Part shown: positions 43,822-49,784 of the stretch, in pieces | How the letters are laid out: every line of letters starts with the position of its first letter | Numbering within the stretch: the stretch's first letter is position 1 | NCBI GenBank assembly: GCA_015655015.1 | Contig: JAATFV010000032.1 | Location: 1 to 49,784, forward strand | Length of the DNA stretch: 49,784 nt | Direction of reading: 5' to 3' | Origin: Chitinophagales bacterium | GTDB taxonomy: Bacteria > Bacteroidota > Bacteroidia > Chitinophagales > Chitinophagaceae | Notes under the pieces: generated by a model | Told to the model about the DNA's origin: nothing | The model's input: only the letters and a program-made list of their open reading frames with translations | Database searches by the model: none | Translations under genes and position numbers: made by a program

Positions 43822-45399
43822 ATGACTACTAAAAAATCAACCACACACAAAGTATGTACCCGGGCCGTGCCCGGGGTCTGCCTCCTGATCGCCTTCTTTA
43901 TACTATTGTTACCGCCAACCGGCCGGTCGCAGGGCACCGTGACTACTGTCGCTAAAAAGAAACCGGCCCCTGTCGCCGATACGACGATCGCCCGGCTTAA
44001 AGCTTCGATCGAGGCCAACCCCGATAATCTCTCCGCTCATGAGGAGTACATCAAAGCTATCGGTGTCGATAGCGCGATATTGCTCCGGCAATATGAAAAG
44101 TGGATGGATCAGTTTCCCCGGTCAGCTACTGTTCCTTATGCGTTGGGGGAAGCTTATTCCAACAGGGAAAGTCCCAAGGCCAAGCCATATCTTCTTAAGG
44201 CGACAACTCTTAACCCGAAACTGGCCAAGGCCTATCTTGACCTGGCGATAGATGCGGAACGCTGGGGTGATAATGACGGGGCCCGCGAATACATGGGAAA
44301 AGCGGCGGAAGCGGACCCTACTGATCCGGGTTATGCCTTTTATTATGCGATGGATTTTGAAAAGATCGATCCTGCACAGTGGAGGACAAAATTGTTCGAG
44401 CTCGCCAGGCGTTTCCCTGCCCATGAGCGGGGAGCGCAGGGCCTGTACTGGCTGGCCACCCGCTCGACGGATACGGCAGAAAAGATCCGGGTGTATGAAC
44501 AGCTGAGGACATCCTATCCGCCGGAGAAATTCAACTGGTCTTCGAGCGGAATGTCCGGTCTGTTCGATATTTACCTTACTACGGCGCCGGAGAAGGCGGC
44601 AGCGCTGGCGCAATCCATGGGAACAGGCGGTGGCTGGCCGGCCCAGACCGAGCTGGCGCAAAATGTTATCCAGGTGCGCTCTATGCTGACCCAACACCAG
44701 TTCTCGGATGCATTGACCCTTGCGAATAAGATCAAGGCGAGCCGGTATTCTTCTGCTGCAGATATGATCGCCTTATTGAAAGCGGAGATAAGGGACGCGG
44801 CAGGTCTGTCCGAACAGGCATATGACAGCCTGGTGGCCGTATATGCGAAGGCGCCAAACGATGCGATCTATAACAGGATCGAATTTTATGGGGCCAAGCT
44901 GGGCAAGAAGGCCGATGGGATAGAAGCCGATATATGGAAAGTGCGCGACGGCGCCACTACGACTGCTCCTCCCTTCGATCTCCGGCTCTATACGTCTGCG
45001 AAGACGGCCTCGCTGAATGACTATAAGGGGAAGGTGGTATTACTTACTTTCTGGTTCCCCGGGTGCGGACCCTGCCGCGGCGAGTTTCCTCATTTTGAGA
45101 CCGTATTGAGCAAGTTCAAAGGGAAGAACGTGGACTATATCGGTATCAATGTAGATACGACACAGGACGATTATGTGCTCCCCTTCATGAAGGGGACCAA
45201 ATACACTTTTACGCCCTTACGCGCTTCCGGTGAGTGGGCGGCCGCCACTTATAAAGTGCGCGGCGAGCCGACCAATTTTTTAATCGATCAGCAGGGGCAG
45301 ATCGTCTTTACTAATTTCCGGGCAAGCGATCCGTATAGTGAACGATCCCTGGAATTGATGATCAGCTCTTTGCTGACGCATAAGGGAACAGCTAATTAA
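43822..45399 (+). CDS. TPR and TlpA-like thioredoxin protein, locus B
   Basis: A 525-residue secreted or membrane-anchored thiol-disulfide oxidoreductase. A hydrophobic helix at about 17-33 serves as signal or anchor. Residues about 55-370 are helical and TPR-like (PYALGEAYSNRESPKAKPYL, AYLDLAIDAERWGDNDGARE), and the C-terminal thioredoxin domain (about 385-525) has FWFPGCGPCRGEFPHF with active cysteines 415 and 418 (CGPC). It lies 48 bp after susD and ends the operon. As in loci A and C, a thioredoxin accompanies the SusCD pair, suggesting that ligand handling involves thiols or that imported proteins or peptides are reduced. Confidence 0.87.
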   Translation: MTTKKSTTHKVCTRAVPGVCLLIAFFILLLPPTGRSQGTVTTVAKKKPAPVADTTIARLKASIEANPDNLSAHEEYIKAIGVDSAILLRQYEKWMDQFPRSATVPYALGEAYSNRESPKAKPYLLKATTLNPKLAKAYLDLAIDAERWGDNDGAREYMGKAAEADPTDPGYAFYYAMDFEKIDPAQWRTKLFELARRFPAHERGAQGLYWLATRSTDTAEKIRVYEQLRTSYPPEKFNWSSSGMSGLFDIYLTTAPEKAAALAQSMGTGGGWPAQTELAQNVIQVRSMLTQHQFSDALTLANKIKASRYSSAADMIALLKAEIRDAAGLSEQAYDSLVAVYAKAPNDAIYNRIEFYGAKLGKKADGIEADIWKVRDGATTTAPPFDLRLYTSAKTASLNDYKGKVVLLTFWFPGCGPCRGEFPHFETVLSKFKGKNVDYIGINVDTTQDDYVLPFMKGTKYTFTPLRASGEWAAATYKVRGEPTNFLIDQQGQIVFTNFRASDPYSERSLELMISSLLTHKGTAN

Positions 45400-45437
45400 A
45401 TCCAGTACATAACCATCCGTCCTTAATTTATAAGGAG

Positions 45438-45471
45438 ATTCCGGGCCTGATCGGGAGATCGGGCCCGGAAT
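45438..45471. terminator. Bidirectional terminator between convergent loci B and C
   Basis: Arms at 45438-45452 and 45457-45471 pair over 15 bp (one T-G wobble) around a GGGA loop, the core being TTCCGGGCC / GGCCCGGAA with GATC/GATC at the tip. Coding regions converge from both sides (stops at 45399 and 45477). T tracts are short on both strands (TTCTATTT on plus). Confidence 0.8.
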
Positions 45472-45476
45472 TCTAT

Positions 45477-46799
45477 TTAATAGGCAACGTATTTCCCTTC
45501 ATAACGTCCTTCGATCATCGGGTATTTCCGCTCTACTTTATTCAGCACTGCGTATAAAGAGTCTTTCTTTTGATCGATGCCGGAAAGGATGATCGTGGAG
45601 GAGTCGGGCCTGGAGTAATGAAATACCAGCTTTTGAGTGGTGTCAGTCTGGCTTTTCAGGATGAGGGTATGTTTTGCCGTGTCGGATTTATAGGTAAAAT
45701 AATCCCTGCCGGCAGTGCCGAAGATCTCATAGTTGGCCATCCGGTCGCCTACGAATAATTTCACGGTATGGGGTATTTTAATGCTGAGACTGTTCCATTT
45801 TTCAAATACTACATTCTGCCAGCGGGTGGTATCTGTATTGGACAGCGTCACGGGCTGATGGTTGACCTGGAATTCGGAGACCTTATAAAATCCGCTGGTG
45901 TCCGGGAGGCCGGGAGAGACGGGCAGGCGGAAACCGCCGGCGGCATAACTTTCATAGGTCTTGAAACCCCGGAAGCCGAAGAAGAAAAGGATAAAGGCTG
46001 TCTTCACCCACAGGCGGGTCTTTGACTGCCATTGCCGGGTAAACCCGGGGATGTAATCATCCAGCGCTACGGTCTTGTGGAGGATGAGGAATTCCCATAG
46101 TTTTTTGGCGTCGTAAGCGAGCAGGATGGCTGCCAGGATGACGAGGTTGACACATACGGTGAAGATTCCCGCATCATAACCTGCATTGATGGCCGCGATA
46201 TTGATCATGATGCCCAGGTAGGCCAGTGCGGCGAAGGTGGCCGTTTTTCGAAAAAACAATAAAAAAGCCACTAGGGTCTCCAGGATACCTGTAAATATTT
46301 CATAGGACTGGGAGACGCCGGTGGTGATCCAGAAGAGGCGGCCGGCATTGAAATCTCCCAGGTTGGTATTGAGCCAGCTGAGGGTCGGATAGGGCATCTG
46401 CTGGGGGAAAACCTTGATGAAGGAGTAAAAGAACATGACGGCTGCCAGCTTGTAACGGAGGGCAACCCGCATCCAGTAATAGAGTACCGTATAATTGCTC
46501 CTTTTCCGGTCGATGAGGGACCAGATCAGGGCTCCGGCTATCGAGATGCCGAATGCGTATACAAATCCCAGGAGGTCGTTGCCTCTTTCGTTGCTGTGCA
46601 ATTTGGGACTATAATTACCGATGGTGTTGATGTCCTGGAATTTAAATACAGACCAGTGGATCGCGAATACCTTTTGAAAGTAGGTATAGTCCAGGGGGAC
46701 GATATAGATAAATACATAGATGAAGAAGATGCGGAAAATTATTTTCTCATACATTTTCCAGGTAACTTGTTCAGGCGTATAAACCAGCTGCGTTGTCAT
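45477..46799 (-). CDS. DoxX-like multi-pass membrane protein, locus C
   Basis: A 440-residue inner-membrane protein with about eight hydrophobic helices in its first 310 residues (for example at 20-38, 78-97, 110-130, 165-185 and 195-250) and a soluble C-terminal domain of about 130 residues. The membrane part, with RVALRYKLAAVMFFYSFIKVFPQQM and GILETLVAFLLFFRKTATFAALAYLG (read in pieces), resembles DoxX/HTTM-type electron-transfer or carboxylase-like membrane proteins. The C-terminal part has alternating beta-strand sequence and no known motif. It lies downstream of the TlpA gene, as the last gene of locus C. Pairing with a thioredoxin suggests a link between the quinone pool and periplasmic thiols, which is inference. 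Confidence 0.68.
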   Translation of the reverse strand: MTTQLVYTPEQVTWKMYEKIIFRIFFIYVFIYIVPLDYTYFQKVFAIHWSVFKFQDINTIGNYSPKLHSNERGNDLLGFVYAFGISIAGALIWSLIDRKRSNYTVLYYWMRVALRYKLAAVMFFYSFIKVFPQQMPYPTLSWLNTNLGDFNAGRLFWITTGVSQSYEIFTGILETLVAFLLFFRKTATFAALAYLGIMINIAAINAGYDAGIFTVCVNLVILAAILLAYDAKKLWEFLILHKTVALDDYIPGFTRQWQSKTRLWVKTAFILFFFGFRGFKTYESYAAGGFRLPVSPGLPDTSGFYKVSEFQVNHQPVTLSNTDTTRWQNVVFEKWNSLSIKIPHTVKLFVGDRMANYEIFGTAGRDYFTYKSDTAKHTLILKSQTDTTQKLVFHYSRPDSSTIILSGIDQKKDSLYAVLNKVERKYPMIEGRYEGKYVAY

Positions 46800-46836
46800 G
46801 GTTGCTCTTTTAGTAGGAGGCTCCTCCTGCCGTTCC

Positions 46837-46912
46837 GCAGGAGGGCCGGTTGTTTTAATAAAGTAATTCGTTCTGCAGGAGGGTTAGTTGTTTTAATGAG
46901 GTAATTAATTTC
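46837..46912. repeat. 38-bp imperfect direct repeat between tlpA and the DoxX-like gene
   Basis: Two adjacent 38-bp units (46837-46874 and 46875-46912) share GCAGGAGGG at the start and TTGTTTTAAT in the middle, with several differences elsewhere. A hairpin (CCTCCTGC at 46826-46833 region with GCAGGAGG at 46837-46844) overlaps the first unit. Function is unknown; it occupies most of the spacer between two genes of one operon. Confidence 0.7.
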
Positions 46913-46917
46913 TTCTT

Positions 46918-47937
46918 TTAGTGGAGTAATTCTTCCAGTTTGTGATCCAGTTCAGGGCCATACAGGTTGCGGGCGACGATATTTCCTTTCGGATCTATCA
47001 GGACATTGGAAGGAATGGTCCTCACGCCGTAGAGTTTTCCGGGAGCGCTGTTCCAGAAAGCGAGGTCGGATACCTGGGTCCAGGCAAGGCCATCGTCTTT
47101 TATCGCCTTTATCCAGGCGTCTTTGCTGCGGTCGAAGGATACGCCGAATACTTCAAATCCTTTGTCCCTGTACTTATAAAAGGTCCTGACGATGTTGGGG
47201 TTCTCCCGGCGGCACGGTCCGCACCAGGCTGCCCAGAAGTCGATCAGGATGTATTTCCCGAAATGCGAGGAGAGTCGTACGGGAGAGCCTTCAGTATCAT
47301 TGAGCGTGAAATCCGGAGCCGGCGTGCCTAATTTTCTCTTTGCCAGCACGGGTACCAGCTCTTTCAGGAGCAACACATATTGTGTATTGTTCAGTGACTT
47401 GTCCAGGAGCGCGATATCTTTTTTCAGCTCTTCGGGCGAAAGCCGGTTGGAATAAAAACGGTATAAGACAAAGGCGGATACGATGGAGGCCGGCTGTTTC
47501 TGAATAAACTCATCAATTTTCACATTCCTTGACTTTTGAAATTCCGTGAACTGATCGGTGGCGGCAGAGCCGGTCACTTTGCTGTGCTGAAAATGCGAGG
47601 CTGTGTCAAAGTCGATGGAGATGGGGCTGGTATTGTCGAGGAACACGTATAAAGGGGTGATCAGGAGCGTGTCGATAGTCACCCCGTATAATTCCGGCAA
47701 TTTCACTTTGGTGGTAAACTGAAATTTGTCATTTATTATTTCGGAGGAGTCGATCACGAAGAACATTTTGTTCTCATACCGTTGCAGATAGATCCGGGAG
47801 CCGGTAAGTCCCGGGGCAGAGCCGGTAATGGCGACGGGGGCGTTTTTTTGTGCAAAGGATGGATGAGTTGCGGCGGTTATAAGAAACAGTAAGCCGACGA
47901 TGACCGTCTTATTGGTAAAGGAGATTATTTTATTCAT
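46918..47937 (-). CDS. TlpA-family thiol-disulfide oxidoreductase with DUF4369-type domain, locus C
   Basis: A 339-residue periplasmic oxidoreductase. ATG at 47937 gives the signal peptide (MNKIISFTNKTVIVGLLFLI... to SFAQ); an upstream start at 47958 is possible. The N-terminal beta domain (about 35-185; GSAPGLTGSRIYLQRYENKM) is of the DUF4369 type common in Bacteroidota TlpA relatives. The C-terminal AhpC/TSA-thioredoxin domain (about 205-339) carries DFWAAWCGPCRRENPN with the CGPC site, and IPSNVLIDPKGNIVARNL with the cis-proline loop. It lies 61 bp after susD. Confidence 0.9.
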   Translation of the reverse strand: MNKIISFTNKTVIVGLLFLITAATHPSFAQKNAPVAITGSAPGLTGSRIYLQRYENKMFFVIDSSEIINDKFQFTTKVKLPELYGVTIDTLLITPLYVFLDNTSPISIDFDTASHFQHSKVTGSAATDQFTEFQKSRNVKIDEFIQKQPASIVSAFVLYRFYSNRLSPEELKKDIALLDKSLNNTQYVLLLKELVPVLAKRKLGTPAPDFTLNDTEGSPVRLSSHFGKYILIDFWAAWCGPCRRENPNIVRTFYKYRDKGFEVFGVSFDRSKDAWIKAIKDDGLAWTQVSDLAFWNSAPGKLYGVRTIPSNVLIDPKGNIVARNLYGPELDHKLEELLH

Positions 47938-47998
47938 GGTTATTATTTTATTCGTCATTAAATTTTTAGCTGTTTTAAAACTGAAAAGATGTCGTCAA

Positions 47999-49363
47999 TC
48001 AGTAAAGCGGGTTTTGCACCAGGTCCGGATTGGCCTGGATATCATTAAAGGGTATGGGGAAGATCCATTTTGTCTGATCGGTGACTCCCAGTACGGCCCC
48101 TACCCTGCCCGTTCTTACCAGGTCGAACCAGCGATGAGGTTCCAGGGCGAACTCCGCTCTCCGTTCGTCTTCTATGGCTTGTATGATATCGACGGCCTGC
48201 GTGAAGGTCGCAGGGGACAGCCTGGCTCTTACCCTTACGGCATTCAGATCAGCCAGTGCGCCGGGAAGGTCGGGTGTCGCTTTTTTGACGCGGGCTTCAG
48301 CGCGGATCAGGTATTGTTCTGCCAGGCGGAAGATATAGGTAGGATTGTCGCCGTTGGTACGCCAGTACAATTGCTGTACAAAATAATTCGTGATGGCGGG
48401 GGTAGAGATATTTTTGATCAGCAGCTTCCTGTCGCCTCCGGTAGCGGGATCCTGTTCCAGGTTGTACAGGACCGGTGAAGGGCAGTATTGATTCCGGTAG
48501 CTGACGCTGGACCAGGAGCCATAGTGGGCGCTGGGATCGGAGGTGGTGAACTGCAGTTCAAAAATCGATTCCTGGGTAGCTTTGTTGTTGATAAAGGTAG
48601 TCCAGTCGATCAACTGGTAACTGGGGTCCTGGATGATGCGGGTAGCGTAGGTTTCCGCCTGCTCCCACTCGCCCCGGTAGAGATGGACCCGGGCTAAAAA
48701 TGCTGCTACTGTTTTTTTCGTCACCCTGTTCCTGTTCAGGGTATTGGTCAGGAGAGAATCGGCCTTGCCGAGGTCGGCCAGTACCTGGGTGTAGACCTGC
48801 TGCTGGTTGCTTTGCTTGATGCCTTTCACGTCAGCCGCGGAACTGGTGGGTTTGGTAACGATGGTGATATTGCCCCATGCCCTGGCCAGGTCGAAGAAGG
48901 CCAGTGCGCGGATAAAAGAGGCTTCTCCTACATATTGATTCCTTGCGGTGGAGGAGATCAGCTTAGGGTCGAGACCGGAAACTTTATCGATGACCTGGTT
49001 GGCCCGGTTGACGGTCTTATAAATGTCGTCCCATACATTATTCAGCAGGGTATTATCTGCCCGGTAGGTATGGGTGATAAAGGTGTTGTAATAATTCAGG
49101 GTTCCTACCCAGAGGCCGTCGCCGGCTGAGAGGAAGGCGGCTGCAGCATATCCGTCGCCGCCGTAATAGTTGCTGCTTTGCAGGCCGTCATACACTCCCA
49201 GTAATGCAGATAAAGACGTGCTGGAGTCTACGATGACAGCCTGATCTGAAATAGACTGGGTGGGCTGTACGTCCAGAAAATATTTTTTGCAGGAGCCCAG
49301 GGACAGGGTGGTTATCAGGGAGAGGGCGAAGAAAAAGATCCTGTAAAGAAATTTGTTTTGCAT
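47999..49363 (-). CDS. SusD/RagB-family outer membrane lipoprotein, locus C
   Basis: A 454-residue surface lipoprotein, lipidated at Cys25 (SLGSCKKYFLD). It has the SusD N-terminal domain (NQYVGEASFIRALAFFDLAR), the TPR-like part (KTVAAFLARVHLYRGEWEQA), FRLAEQYLIRAEARVKKATP, and the terminal DERRAEFALEPHRWFDLVRT with FPIPFNDIQANP. It is 54 bp downstream of the susC fragment on the same strand. Closer in size to the SusD of locus A than that of locus B. Confidence 0.94.
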   Translation of the reverse strand: MQNKFLYRIFFFALSLITTLSLGSCKKYFLDVQPTQSISDQAVIVDSSTSLSALLGVYDGLQSSNYYGGDGYAAAAFLSAGDGLWVGTLNYYNTFITHTYRADNTLLNNVWDDIYKTVNRANQVIDKVSGLDPKLISSTARNQYVGEASFIRALAFFDLARAWGNITIVTKPTSSAADVKGIKQSNQQQVYTQVLADLGKADSLLTNTLNRNRVTKKTVAAFLARVHLYRGEWEQAETYATRIIQDPSYQLIDWTTFINNKATQESIFELQFTTSDPSAHYGSWSSVSYRNQYCPSPVLYNLEQDPATGGDRKLLIKNISTPAITNYFVQQLYWRTNGDNPTYIFRLAEQYLIRAEARVKKATPDLPGALADLNAVRVRARLSPATFTQAVDIIQAIEDERRAEFALEPHRWFDLVRTGRVGAVLGVTDQTKWIFPIPFNDIQANPDLVQNPLY

Positions 49364-49417
49364 ATGATTTGTATAAGGTGTCTGTATGTTTATAAGCGTG
49401 CCTGTATGTCGAGCCGA

Positions 49418-49784
49418 TCAAAAATTCAGGTTGATCCCAAATTCAAAAGTCCGGGGATGCGGGGGTTCGGAGAAATCAAGTCCCTGCACGGTCTGGTTAG
49501 CATAATCCTGTGCTGTATTGACTTCGGGATCGGCGCCGGAATATTTGGAGATCGTGAACAGGTTGGTGACGTTGACATAGGCCCGGAGCTGCTGGATACC
49601 GATCTTTGGGACGAGTGTCTGAGGGAGGGTATATCCCAGGCTGAGGTTGCGCAGGCGTATGAAAGAGCCATCTTCCATAAAACGGCTGCTTTCGAAGTTG
49701 TGGTTGTAACTGCCGTCTGCATTGGCGATGTTGGTGATCCGGGGGATGTCTGTCTTGTCGCCGGGCTTCTGCCAGGCGCGTAAC
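49418..49784 (-). CDS. SusC/RagA-family TonB-linked receptor, C-terminal end (partial), locus C
   Basis: Only the last 121 or so codons are inside the window; the gene continues past the right edge. The reading runs RAWQKPGDKTDIPRITNIAN, then SRFMEDGSFIRLRNLSLGYTLP and LRAYVNVTNLFTISKYSGADPE and ends FGINLNF, the typical last strands of a SusC barrel with terminal phenylalanine. It is immediately upstream of the locus C susD. Whether it has an STN domain or a leader element like those of loci A and B cannot be seen. Confidence 0.93.
   Translation of the reverse strand, partial: LRAWQKPGDKTDIPRITNIANADGSYNHNFESSRFMEDGSFIRLRNLSLGYTLPQTLVPKIGIQQLRAYVNVTNLFTISKYSGADPEVNTAQDYANQTVQGLDFSEPPHPRTFEFGINLNF

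Noticed and set aside
1..49784. CRISPR arrays, complete insertion sequences, rRNA or conventional tRNA genes
   Set aside because: Looked for regularly spaced repeats, transposase motifs and tRNA/rRNA signatures on both strands and found none beyond the remnants listed.

Overview
The window looks like chromosomal DNA of a Bacteroidota bacterium, most likely of the Chitinophagaceae. The reasons are three SusC/SusD pairs, two of them preceded by an ECF sigma factor and a FecR anti-sigma factor; abundant TlpA-type thioredoxins; lipoproteins with a Cys-Lys-Lys start to the mature chain; a fused GldF/GldG-type ABC permease; few clear Shine-Dalgarno sequences; and promoter-like TTTG / TAnnTTTG elements. 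All family names come from reading the translated sequence; no search was run.

Layout. 1-2.0 kb: a PstS phosphate-binding protein with a terminator, and a secreted metallo-beta-lactamase-fold protein. 2.0-14.6 kb: locus A, sigma - fecR - susC - susD - ABC ATPase - ABC permease/GldG fusion - TlpA-like thioredoxin, closed by a strong terminator. 14.7-17.3 kb: a small secreted protein, then MarR and a DoxX-UspA pair; near-identical 14-bp palindromes precede marR and doxX and look like operators for this MarR. 17.4-20.3 kb: a family 2A encapsulin shell gene overlapping a cysteine desulfurase with a roughly 265-residue disordered, repeat-bearing N-terminal extension, i.e. a predicted sulfur-handling protein nanocompartment. 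20.4-22.9 kb: a MacB/FtsX-type permease on the minus strand.

23.0-27.2 kb is an AT-richer, rearranged accessory segment: a frameshifted KilA-N gene abutting a fecR stub, an SDR - NmrA-like - AraC group, and a truncated SDR joined to a fragment of a membrane-protein gene. 27.2-34.5 kb (minus strand) is a probable iron/heme uptake region: TonB-dependent receptor, AraC regulator with 21-bp-spaced direct repeats upstream, HmuY-like lipoprotein and three further lipoproteins. 34.9-36.1 kb is an M20 amidohydrolase. 36.15-36.59 kb has no convincing gene but holds two perfect inverted repeats, a strongly folded RNA-like segment with a tRNA-like T-arm, and a rho-independent terminator. 36.6-45.4 kb: locus B, sigma - fecR - susC - susD - TPR/TlpA thioredoxin. 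45.5-49.8 kb: locus C on the opposite strand, susC (3' end only) - susD - TlpA - DoxX-like membrane protein, meeting locus B at a 15-bp bidirectional terminator hairpin.

Most notable: (1) the encapsulin/cysteine desulfurase compartment and its redox neighbours; (2) a leader element shared by the two complete susC genes, which on the minus strand is a textbook intrinsic terminator (GC hairpin plus U7) and lies opposite a promoter-like element at an identical offset in both coding regions, suggesting short antisense RNAs; (3) the structured non-coding segment before the second sigma gene; (4) the linkage of a SusCD importer to a GldAFG-like ABC complex and a thioredoxin.
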